DNA of 64,000 nt from Chamaea fasciata (taxonomy: Eukaryota; Chordata; Aves; Passeriformes; Sylviidae). Of the stretch, positions 14,378 through 25,500 are shown in pieces. The DNA is taken from positions 2,852,001 to 2,916,000 of the forward strand of contig JARCOQ010000002.1 of assembly GCA_029207755.1 (NCBI GenBank), given 5' to 3'. Below the pieces are notes generated by a model, which was not told the origin of the DNA, made no database searches, and was given only the letters and a program-made list of their open reading frames with translations. Position 1 is the stretch's first letter; each line of letters begins with the position of its first letter. The translations under genes were made by a program, and so were the position numbers.

Positions 14378-15904
14378 AATTTGAAGGATTTATTTCTCTT
14401 TTTCTGATCAGGTGCACAGCACACTCCTGGTTCCCACACCAGAAAGGAAGCAGCTTCTTGCTGCACACTCTCCTGGGCAGTAATTACAACTTCTCAGGAA
14501 CCAAGTTTAGTTTGTAATTCAACATTTCCCCATAGCACAATTGTGTAGCACCTACACAAATATTTGTTCCTGTTAAATGCTTAGGGAAAAAAAAAAAACC
14601 CCGACACTATAGCAGAAGTCAGAATAGGTGTAAGGTAGTCACAGGAACAAAACCTTTTATCTCCCTGTCCTTGAATCTTGTACAACATTTATTAAGATTG
14701 TAATACTTCCATTGACTTCTGTAAGAATAATTCTTACATATTTGTAGTTCCTGGTGGATTCTGGATTGATATGCTTTAATCTATTTATACATTCAGTTGG
14801 CATTCAGAGGCACAACAGAACTGTCACCATTGCCTGGGTATAAATCTTAAGGAGCAGCAGCTGAGCATCAGCAGGGACCCCAATTCCTGTGCTCCTCCAG
14901 TCCTGGAGGATTACAAGTCTGATAAAGGAACGAAAGTAATTTTTTTCTGATTAACTTTGTACTCAATCTTCTTCTGGTGTCAGGCTAGTACAGGTTATAC
15001 CATCTTTTATTCTGTGTCAAGCAGTCACAGAGGAGAGGGTAGCATGACAGATAAAGCTGTGGTGGCTACCGATTTTTAGTCTTTTTTTAACTCCTTAAGG
15101 ATGAGCGTTTAGAGCAAAACAAAATCTGTGAGATCCGGAGGTTGCCACCCAGGATTTCTTGTGGTTATTGAATAGTTTTAGTATTATGCAAGTCCACAGC
15201 AAAAGAGAGAGAAAAAGGGAATGTACAGCAAGCAACTATGACTTTTCCCACATTTATATTTTAGTTTCACATGGAAGGAAAAAAGGCCAGGATAAAAAAT
15301 ATTTTAGAAAATTAATTTTTAAAAAATTGAATATTCATAGCCTGCTGGTGAGAAATGCTGGGATTATTAAAATATGTGTTTCTGTCATGTGGAAATAAGG
15401 CCATCAGATGTCTGTCCCCATCACAAAGAAATGCAACTGATATGACTGTCAAAGTATTTACATAGTGGTGGCTCTTATTTAAGCTGTCACCCTTAACACC
15501 CTGCAGCAGTACCCCCCCTCTGCCTGCATCGTGGGGCCCCCACACAGGCAGAGGTGCAGACTCAAAGATGGTTTTTGAAAAAGCAAACTTTCATGGGGAC
15601 TGCGGAATTTTTGCCTGTGTTTGGGTCGGGCTGTGTGAACTATTTGAAATATTGCATTTTGGTGAGTGATGTTTCAATATCTCGAATCTATTTGAGTGGG
15701 GGGAAAAAAATCCCTCTGTGGTTTTTTTTGGGGGGAGGGTGTGTTTTTTGAGCACCTAATCGTTTGTATGAAATCTTAGTTTTGTGAGAGGGTCTCCTTT
15801 TTATTTTCACCATGTGGGGTAGGAGGCAACCTTAGCTATCCAGACGAAGCGACAAAATTGTTTTATCTCGTTGTGTTGGATGACAAGGGGCTCAGGAGCA
15901 ATGA

Positions 15905-16205
15905 ATTCATGATCACAATGTCACAGAATGGTTTGGGTTGGGAGGGAGTGTAAAGTTCATCCATTCTCACCCTCTGCCATGGGCAGAGACACCTTCCACT
16001 ATCCCAGGGTGCTCCAAGCCCCGTCCAGCCTGGCCTTGGACACTTCCAGGGATCCAGGGGCAGCCACAGCTTCTCTGGGCACCCTGTGCCAGGGCTCAAC
16101 CCCCTCACAGGCAAGAATTTATTCCTAAAATCCAAGATAAACCCGTTTTCTTTCCGTTTGAAGCCATTCCCCCTTGTCCTGTCACTATGTGCTCCCTCCT
16201 TTGGT
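15905..16205 (-). mobile_element. CR1 LINE 3' end remnant
   Basis: The plus strand reads CACAGAATGGTTTGGGTTGG, then CTGCCATGGGCAGAGACACC, then GTCCAGCCTGGCC and GAAGCCATTCCCCCTTGTCC. This is the diagnostic reverse complement of the avian CR1 3' region. The element therefore runs on the minus strand with its 3' end near 15905. It is 5'-truncated to about 300 bases and diverged, as most bird CR1 copies are. It carries no reverse transcriptase. Confidence 0.9.
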
Positions 16206-18059
16206 TGACTTCTGAACCGGAGATTGTCCACGGGGTTCCAAGTAAAACAAAAATTGAGATTCATTTTAGCTTTTTACAGTGCAGCTGCAACTTCATGCTT
16301 TTGTGTCCAAAGAGGCCTAAAGGTAATGGCATGTGAAATTGTTCCTCTGCAGCACTTTGGGTCTGTGGGAGATGATCCACAATCCTTTATCTCTGCAGAT
16401 CTTGCAGCAAGGGGAAGAAATTAGTTGTAGGAAGGTAAGTTTTGGTGAACTTCAACTGGAAAAAGAAGTCGGTAAAAAATAAGAACGTCCTCAAGTGCTC
16501 ACTACTCAAAAGTTAGTCACAAAAAGTTCGGAAATCAAAGCCAAAGCAGAAATCTTAGCGAAATAAAAAGAGCTGCTCTCAATTTGAATTCCAGTGCTAA
16601 GCTATTAAGCAGCACATTTCCAAGTTTTTTTTCAACAACACTGAGGGTGAGATGGCAAATGTATATTTTACTGTGCTTTGATAGTAATTGTATTTCTGCA
16701 AAAGAGATTTGTTCTAGGTTATCTGTTGAAATGCAGCCAGGTCTTTGCTGGAAAAACCCCTGCCTTTTGTCTGTGTTTCACCTCTGCATCATCAGCCAGA
16801 CTGTTTCCGTATAAAAAACGTGACTGGAATTTGCAGGTATGTTAGTTATTGGTGATTTCACACCTGCTGAGAAGCCAGACCTTTGACAGCTATAAACAGA
16901 TGCCTCTGTAACACATTTGGTTCCGCTCAGAAAGTGGAAATGTTGTTTTAGTCTCTATTAAAATAATGATAGTGAAACCATTGCTTTACCCCGAGTAGTA
17001 AAACTTATGTATTCACAGTCAGGAAAAACACTCTTCATGACAAAAGTATTCATATGTTCATTCAGAAGAAATATTTTTGGCTTAGATTAACTTTTTAACT
17101 GCACTTTATCTGGCACAAACGTTCAGCAGAAGCGAAGTTGGACTGAGGATGTTAAATCCGTGATTATTCATCAAGCATGATCTTCACCTGGAGTTTCAGA
17201 ACCAAATCCAGTGTGTCTGAAGGCAAAGATTGCATTACCTGAGAAATATTGTTTTTCCATCCTTTAGGTGTGAAACAAGAGGTCAGATATTCCATCTAAT
17301 AATCCCTGGTTAGAGCATTTTAGCTTCTGAAAATTGTTGTGCTGTAGCAATAGAGAATATAGACACAGATGAGCCTCCAAATTGAAAATGACCCAGACAC
17401 AGCCCCTGAGGCCTCAGTTAACTACAATCTTAATTAAAGCTCGACTGTGGGCAGAAAAAGAAAAAAAAAAGTTCTTAAAAAATGCTTAGAGGTTGTCACA
17501 GTGGCTGGTAATGCTTTGCAAAAATGTGTGTGCCTTTTCAGTAATAAATGGATTGCATAAATGGTAGATGTGGAAGCTCCCATAACCTGATGAGTTCATT
17601 ATGGAATTAGATCTTTAACTCACGTGCAACACTAATCATAGAGGAAGAATGTTCGTCCTGAAGCTGGTTGAAAAGAATGGTTGCTTTAAAAGCTTTGGAA
17701 GACATCAAAAATCTTTAAAAATCAAGTTACACAGGTAACAAGGCCAGAATGTGCAGGGAAATCTAAGTTATGATTTATTTATTTTTAATTAGTGAGTGCT
17801 CTGTGCAGTGCAGTGAAACCAACCTTGTCTGCCGGTGTTTCCCCACTTAATGTACTTTATGAGAAAAGCCCACATCCTGAAACATTTAAATCTAATTGCC
17901 TCTGACGTGCCTATGTCTATTTTTATATTTTTAAATTCTATTTTATGTATTTCTCTTCTTGGTATCCAGTTCTTCCTTGATGTCTGTTCTCTCTCACTTT
18001 CATGTGACCTTTCTTACTGTTTTCAGCTTCCTTTTCCTTTCATCAGCGGGGATGTCAAT

Positions 18060-18073
18060 GGGGGGGGGGGGGG
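18060..18073. repeat. Poly-G tract (14)
   Basis: An uninterrupted run of 14 G in otherwise AT-rich intergenic DNA; likely length-variable. Confidence 0.9.
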
Positions 18074-18870
18074 CACTAAAACCTATAAAACCTCCTTTTG
18101 GGCGGGATGTTCTGCTGTGCTGTCGTTTTGAGGATGCCTGTTATCCTCTACTCTCAATACAAACAGGTATCTGCACACCTTCAGGTTCGGGTTGTCTTCA
18201 CACCTTGTCTAAATCCTGCAGCAGCTTCCCCTCTCCTCCGCCCGGGCGAGCCCTCTGCCCTGGGAGAGCTTTTGGTTGTGATCTGGATTCACACTTCACG
18301 TGAGTGTGGAGATTAATTAAGTGAGGGACGGATACCCAAGACATTTATAATTAACGCCTTAAGTAAGTCATAAAGCAGGGCTCTGAAGATGAAAGCTCCT
18401 TGCTTGGCTGATTTACTGGATCACACATTCCCCCTTGACCACTGTTTTAAGGGCACAGTCTTTGCCAGCTCCGTGCACGTGCTTTGAGAATTATTCACTT
18501 CAGAGCTTCCTGCACTATCAACAGCTCAGGATTTTTATTTTTTTTTTCCCAAGCATCTTAAATCCTTTGAACCTGCGTGGCTTCATGAGAGCTGATTAAA
18601 CCTTTTAGAGCTGCGAGTGGATGTTTTGCATGTTGAAGGACTTCATCTCAGCCTTGAATCTTGCTGGCTCACGGGGTTCCCCACATGAAAGGTGAGCTCC
18701 CTCAGCTTTGCAGATGCTTCTGTTTTCATCCTGGAAAACTGTGATGACTCTAAGAGGGAGCAAGTTACTTTGAACCTTATTTTCTGCTACAGGGTGGGCA
18801 CAGTTTTCAGTTTCACTGAAAAATCACTATAAAAATAAATAATAATTCTGGCCTCTTTCATAGAGTTGCA

Positions 18871-18873
<3 letters not shown>

Positions 18874-18913
<40 letters not shown>

Positions 18914-19480
18914 GAGAGTGTTTGGGGTCTAGTCCAACCCTCCTGAAGTCTAAGAGGACCAGGGACAAGAAGGGAAGCCAGCATGGGTAAAAGCAAACTA
19001 AGGAGGTTATTAGAAGTATAAAAGACACTCTTCAATAAGTGGAGTCCAAATGGAGATTGCAGAAAAGATAATAAACCTTCTGGCAAGCAGAATGTGAAGC
19101 CATAACAAAGCTGGCCAAAAATGACTTTGAGGAGGAAGGGTTCAAAATTTAACAATAAAACCTTTTTTTTTTTTTTTAATGCATCAAAAGCAGGAAATTT
19201 GCCAGCTAGTTGATGGGGACAATATATTACTGAAAAGTAGAAAGACCATTCTAGAAGGACAAGTCCACAACAAGAAAAGCTGGAAAGTACCACAAGGGGT
19301 GAATGCTCATGAAGGAGGGTTTCCCTGTTGGAGCCAGTTGCTGGGGGCTGTCCTGAGGAACTGCTGGTACTGGGGCAGTTGGATTGTAAAGTGGGTTAGA
19401 ATAAATCAACACAGCAAAAGGGCTAAGGGCCATGTTGTACCAGTGCAAATTTTGCAAGAACTCTAAAGAAACTGAAGGAG
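18874..19480 (-). mobile_element. Possible decayed retroposed segment with poly-A tail
   Basis: A run of 37 T (18874-18910) would be a poly-A tail on the minus strand. Next to it, the minus-strand text GAGGGTTGGACTAGACCCC resembles a motif common in CR1 3' regions. A second T-run lies at about 19164-19177. I cannot align the body with a named family, and no intact frame is present. It may be a decayed LINE, a processed copy, or a chance poly-T run beside unique DNA. Confidence 0.25.
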
Positions 19481-21767
19481 CGGTCATCTTTCATGGCACC
19501 TCACCCCTTCAGTCAGCCTTGGTTGAGAGATTTACGGTATTTTGTGTCTGACTCTGCTTTTCCAAAAGACTTCAGGACAGCCAGGCAATGACAAACATGT
19601 GTCTGACTTTGATAGTTCCAAACTGATCTAATACTCCTTTCTTACAGTCAAAACAGCAACAAAAAAACCCCAACCGAAGCCCATGCCTATTGCAGAGCAA
19701 AACAACTCAGATTTCCAGCCTCAGTTCTCTTGCATGAATAATTGCTCCAAACCCAGTTGAAAGGTAATATTGGGATTTTATCCTTGCTGGATTTTGACTG
19801 GAGACCACTTTCTGTTCCAGCTTGAAGTCCCACCAGCTCCTTCAGTCTGATTCAGGCTCATGCACTGCCCTGCTGGGGAGTGGAGAGGGAGAAACAATTC
19901 CACCTGAAAATCAAACAGGGGCTGAGAGACATTTGGTGGTTCATATTTATGGGAGAAAAGCTTGGTGTTCCCACTTCCATGTGTATCAGTGTGGCTGGTT
20001 GGAAGGGCTGGCCTCAGCTCTGTTCCCTGTCCCCAGTGCTCAGGGGGAAAATAGGGATTTAAGTGATATTTTGGGTTAAGACACACAAGAGCCACCTGGT
20101 CCCTGCCTGATCGCCAGCGTAAGTCAGAAGAGGCAGTTCATATCCAATTTCCTCTGGTCCCTCTGGAGCTCTGGAAAGCAAGGAAAAATCCTAGAGATCT
20201 GCACTTCATCTCTTTCCCTGAGATGAATGCTGCCATCTGCATGGAGGACTGAAGTACACTTGAGGATAAAAATCCATTTTGCCCACCTTGTACCTGCTAA
20301 GCTTCTGCGCAGAAAATGACTTTATCCGGCCCTTTTTTTTGCCCTCTGTTTTTTACAGTCAGTGCCATAAACAGGCTGTACATAAACTTTCCTAGGAGTC
20401 GTGAGCAGGTAAGGGCTGTGCTCAGTAATAGCACAAAGCTCCCACTTCCGTGCAGTAAAACTCTCCCTGCCTGTGTGGTGCAGGGCTGGGACATTTTGTG
20501 TGTGGAGATGAACCCCGAATGCCTGTTGATATAAACCAGACGGGCTCATTCCAGCCCAGTGAATACAGAGAAATACAGACGATGTTGGTGGTGGTAATGT
20601 GTGGGCTTGCTACTTTCTGTTTAGGTCGAGGTTTAATTTTACTTTCCAGTTTTACTTTTGAGAAACAGGGTGGTCGCTCCTAGCTGGAAAACTTTGACAA
20701 ATCTACCTGAGTATAAAGATGAGCTTTACCAAAAATGGGGAATTGGAACCCAGCTGGACTTAAGAGGATCTTTAACGCTGACTTCTGATCCCTAAACACA
20801 TCTCACTTGTTTATTTGTTTGTTTTTTTGAGGCTTTGTTTTGGTTTTCCTCTTGTCATGAATGGCACAAGGAGACCGTAGCTGTAAATGAGCATCTCCAG
20901 GTGCTTGTTGCATTTGTTATATTTTGAGCTACTGGCTTTGGTCCTCTTTACTGTCAGACCCAAAACTTTTTGGGTGCTGTGGTGCTGGAATTTCCTGCAA
21001 AAACCTTCAGGAATGAGCAGGCCTTTCAGAGACACTTGAACACATAACTGGAAAGGATCACTTGTTTACCTGAGAATGCCTTCAGAGTATATTGCTGATA
21101 GTTTTTTGTGAAATATTTTGGGTTAGCTAAAAAGAGAGAAGTAAGTAGTTTCTCTCTAATATACTTCAAATATATCTTTTTTTTTTTAATTTATGATGAT
21201 CATAGCTGTCTGCACTAATGAGTTTTTGATTTTATCTTTGATTGCAATTCATAGAGTGAGGGTATTTTTAATTTTAGGAAACTTGCATAATTACGAATTT
21301 TGTAATTTTTCAGGCTGAGACAGAACCATCTTAATTCCCTTTAATTCACAGACAACATGACCTGTGGAAGGGAGGATGAATTTAGTGAGATTTACTTCAG
21401 GTGTGCTACAGTTACTTCATGAAATCTTCACATGCCATTTCAGACGTTCATCTACACTAAACCTCCACCTTTTACACAGGTGGAGGAAAGTCCTCTTTGC
21501 CCATCAACCGAAATAGAATAAAAAAGTCATGTCTGTGTGTACAGAACTTCACAAGTCTGCAAAAGGCAGGACTCGGTTAATTTGTACCACAGCTCTTCCC
21601 GAGGATCACTTTGTGTTCAGTTTCCCCAGGCGGTGTTTCTGCCAAAAAAAAATTTACAAAATTAAAAAAAGCAGAAATGACCATTTTCGGACTGGTCTTT
21701 TTCTTGCTTAAAACACCGTGAGGGTTGTAGCTGCCCTGGGCGCTGCGGGAGAGGAGGATGAGAATGA

Positions 21768-22006
21768 GGAGGAGAGTGAGGGTGAGAGTGAGGATGAGGA
21801 TGAAGGATGAAGGATGTGGATGTGGATGAGGATGAGGATGGGGACGAGGGTGGGGACCAGGACGAGGACAAGGATGAGGATGTGGATGAGGACAAGGATG
21901 CAGATGAAGATGAGGATGAGGATGAGGATGCAGATGAGGACGAGGATGAGGATGAGGATGAGGATGAGGATGAGGATGAGGATGAGGATGAGGATGAGGA
22001 TGAGGA
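21768..22006. repeat. GATGAG-type hexanucleotide array
   Basis: The plus strand is a purine-rich array of GATGAG/GGATGA units, imperfect on the left (GATGTG, GACAAG, GATGCA variants) and almost perfect from about 21942 to 22004. It creates artificial open frames of Asp/Glu repeats on the plus strand and Ser repeats on the minus strand. It directly abuts a CpG-rich patch. Confidence 0.95.
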
Positions 22007-22300
22007 CGCGGCGCTCTCCCGGTGCCGCAGCGCCACCGCGCGTCCCCTCCTGTCCCCGCTGCGCTCGTTCATCCCTGGGCGCGTGTCCGGGAGCGCATCC
22101 GCGAGCCCCGGCATTCCCAGCCCGGAGGGAGCGGGGACACAAACACCTTTAGACCGCCTAAAGAGCCTCGCAGAGGTGTTGGAGTTGGGCTTGAGCAGCT
22201 CTCGGTGCACGAAGCTGCGCTCTCTGTCCCGCTGGCGGGCTGGTCCCTTCCCTCTTTCAGCCGGAGCTGCCCGGGGATGTCCGGGATGAGGGACGAGCAC
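22005..22300. promoter_or_regulatory. Intergenic CpG-rich patch beside the hexamer array
   Basis: About 300 bases are rich in G, C and CpG (for example GACGCGGCGCTCTCCCGG and CGCGTGTCCGGGAGCGC), in contrast to the AT-rich surroundings. It could be a small CpG island marking an unannotated promoter or non-coding RNA, or simply an unmethylated GC-rich relic. No splice-supported coding exon was recognised. Confidence 0.45.
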
Positions 22301-22519
22301 CGTGTGTGCTGAGTTGATAGGAAACAAAGTGATGCTGCTGCCTCTGAGCTCCACAGCAGTGCCGGTGCCCCTGGGCCATCCCAGCACGGGCATTCCTGCA
22401 TTGCCCGCCCGGGAAATTCCGTGCCCGAGCAGCCCCAGAGAGGTTTTTCGCAGATAGCAATACATGCAGATGGATTTACCCTACAGCAAATCTTACCTTT
22501 AAAGACCTAAAAATCTCAC

Positions 22520-22547
22520 CTAAAACAAAACAAAACAAAACAAAAAC
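22520..22547. repeat. CAAAA pentanucleotide microsatellite
   Basis: A short array of about five AAAAC/CAAAA units just right of the CpG-rich patch. Confidence 0.85.
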
Positions 22548-25500
22548 CTTTTAAAGGCGACCTTACTCCTGAAAAAAACCACGATTTATGGAACAGCAAA
22601 TGGATGGATAGATGATCCCCAGGGGGAATATCCATCACTGGGAAGCATGTGGAAAGATCAGCAAATTCCGAGGTGATGTTACTGGGCCGATAACATTATT
22701 AGCGAATGTTTTACATAAGCCTAGTTTGTGTGTTTGCAGGTAGCTGTGCCGGGTTTAACAGCTCATATGAACATAACGAGGTCTGGTGTATCGCATTGTA
22801 TCAAAGCACTGAGCGACGAACTGGCAATTGCTTATCCAAAATAACGTAGTTTGACATGAAAGGATTCTTGCTAGCCAAGGTAGAAATTCTCCACTGGGGG
22901 GGTGATGTGTTTTGTCCCTAAAATACGGGATTCTCCACAAACACAGGCTCCACTTCTGTAGTCAGCCATGTGAGAAACATCCCTTTCTCGTTGATTTTGG
23001 TATCTTAATTAAACACAGTTGCCCAAGGAGGCAGAGGTAGAGTGTCTGAGTGGTCACCCCACCGTGGCTGGTGTCAGCAGACACATGGCACATACATTTT
23101 AATGCGGGCCATCCCCTTTTGTCGTGTGAGCAGGGGCTCCCCTGCCCCACAATTCAGAGTGCTCTGTAAGGGATTTCTTATTTGTGCTGTCTCAAACATC
23201 GAGTGTTTGTGTTCCTTTTCGGATGAACTTTGGTTCTGACCCTGCTGAGGGTGCATTGCTTGTTTTGGAAACACTCGCAATATCCCCGGACTGTTTGTTT
23301 TCCACCCCAATATGCTGCTACATTCCTGCAAGCTTTCTCTGGTTGTAATGCAATGTTTGGCTGGGAAACAGAGAATACAAATGAAAAACAGTGCCCCAGT
23401 CTTAGGGAAATGTAGTGAAACTGTGACAGAAAGTGTTTTACTGGAAACGAGACAAAGATTTCCAGAGAATTAATAAACAAGCAGCTGCTCAGCATCTCTG
23501 CAAGACCATCAACTCCAGATGTGTATTTCCTGGAAGGACCAGAGTATTTTGTTTAACTCTCTTCCTCTGCCCTCAGCAGGTAGGAGAAACAGAGGTCAGG
23601 TCTGGTGCTTATGTTCCAGAGGAGATAATTAGATCTTTAATAAGTGTAGCAACAGTACAATTTGCATGACCAGCTAACCATCTACAGATTTTTCCCCAGT
23701 AATAGATCCAAACCACTGACTTTCTCCAGGTATTTGTTGAAGACCAGCACTTAACAGCACATAAAGAGTCAGGCTCCAAAGGGGCAGCAGCACGAAAACG
23801 TTTCTCCCCTGCAGAGCTAAGCGGGATCTGTCTAATGTCGATGTTGGGTCTCTTTTGCCAGGGCAGTGGAGTTTTGGAAGGGTCAGGAGCTGTGTTTTCT
23901 GAAACAAGGGTCCAACTCCTCCACAGAGAAACCGGAGTTTCAAAAACAGTGATGGAGAACATGAAAGCAGACCCTGGTCCCCAGGAAGTCACAGCACCAT
24001 CAGCTTCTTGCACTGGGAGAGACCGAAGTTCATCTCCTGAGGTGAGGCCAGGTACTGAATTCAACAGCAGCTGGTCATGTCCCTTCAGAGGGCCAGAAAT
24101 GAGTTCTGCTGCCCTGTCTTCACCCTGACAGTGCCAAAAATCCAGGTTCTCCATGAGAGCTAACACCTTTCCCTTCAAAACTATGTCCCAAAAGGATACA
24201 ACATCCCAGCACAACCCTAGAAGCAGATATTCCCTGTGGAGAGACCACAGACTGGCCCAGGGGAACAGCGAGGGACTCTTCTCCCAGAAGTACAACTTGA
24301 AGAGCTATCGAACCAAAGTATTAAGACCAAAATACTGAAACTGTTTGGATGCTTCGAATCCCAACAACAGGAGCAGAAAAATAAGTGTGAAGCAAATCAG
24401 GAGATTTGGAGATTTTGGAGCTGAGAAAAACTGAGTGGAAGAGATGAGATTTTGCAAAAGTTGAGAAAGGGGTAAAGTCCTATATGACCAACCCAGTTTC
24501 TTTCCTGGTTTTTGAAACAGCAAGAGAATTGGTAATTAAATATCAGTGGTGGGCTCTGCAGGACAGATGTGGCTGAGCCTGGCAGAACCCAGCATGCTTT
24601 TTACACTGCAAACAAAGCTCTTTTATTGCTAAGCTAAGCAGGTCAGGCACAGACACTCCCAGGGATCTCAAAAAGCTTCGTTTGCACTCAGGTGAATTTC
24701 TGTGGGAGCACTCAGTGAGCAGCAGGACATGCAGGAATCTGCTTTCTCTGGAGTGGCTGATGAATGGGTCACCTCAGACATAAAAGGAGGGGACTGACAG
24801 AGAGAATTTCAGTGTTTGAACAAACCTTTTCTTGAAAAGTAAGAGAGTCAGGAGGCAGGACTGGCTTTTGCCCTGTGACAAAAACTGGCATTGCACTCAA
24901 AGTGAAAAAGTGAACCTTGTGGCCAGCAGCACAAAGTCTTTGGGCAGACAAACCCTTGCAGGTAATGTGGGGACTCGGAATTCCCGTAAGTACATTTGCA
25001 GATCATCACATGAACGTTGCAGTGTCTGTGGAGACAAAGGACGGGGACAGGACAGCTCCAGAGCTACCTGGGCTTTCTCACCCCAGAACAAAGCAGCACA
25101 AATGGGCCGGCGGTGCCAAATAAACCCAGCTGCACTTTGCAAAAGGCATTGGTGTCATTGCAGCTTCCTTCATCTTCAGGAACTGAAAGTCTGGATAGAA
25201 AGTTCCCGGTGGGAGTTTAAACTTGGTATTGCTGCAGAAAGCCAGCATGGCTTCTGTTCAACACTTTAAAAGGTTTTATACTGTGCATTTATATATAGCA
25301 AAATGTACAGCAGACATGGGAAGTCATCAGATTTCTGGCTTGTCTGGAAAGTTGCTTTCTCACTCTCTGTATACATCATGCAGCAGGGACAGCTTGAAGC
25401 TGGTTGTCCCCCTGTAGGACTGCCACAAACACGTTTCATTTTTGTTTGAAGCCAGAGAATCTTTGGACTTCTTGCCTTTCTCCTCTGACTGCAAACATAA

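Larger units (their letters stand above)
1..15904. other. Intergenic DNA, no gene recognised
   Basis: I read both strands for splice-flanked coding exons, tRNA-like sequence and mobile elements and found none I can support. The region is AT-rich with scattered mononucleotide and AAAC, GTTTT and GAAA-type simple repeats. Open frames are short, lack conserved domains and often overlap on both strands. Some AT-rich stretches, such as 9480-9620 (with an ATGCAAAT octamer) and 12050-12320, could be conserved non-coding elements, but this needs alignment. Confidence 0.6.
16206..21767. other. Intergenic DNA between the CR1 remnant and the hexamer array
   Basis: Apart from the poly-G tract and the possible retroposed segment at about 18874-19480, this is unique-looking AT-rich sequence. 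No coding exon or RNA gene was recognised on either strand. Confidence 0.55.

Noticed and set aside
18787..19293. A 168-residue minus-strand frame with a lysine run
   Set aside because: The frame passes straight through the T-runs (poly-Lys) and contains no recognisable domain; it is not evidence of a gene.
21662..22465. Poly-Ser (minus) and poly-Asp/Glu (plus) open frames
   Set aside because: They are translations of the GATGAG hexamer array and its flank, open on several frames of both strands, with no recognisable domain.
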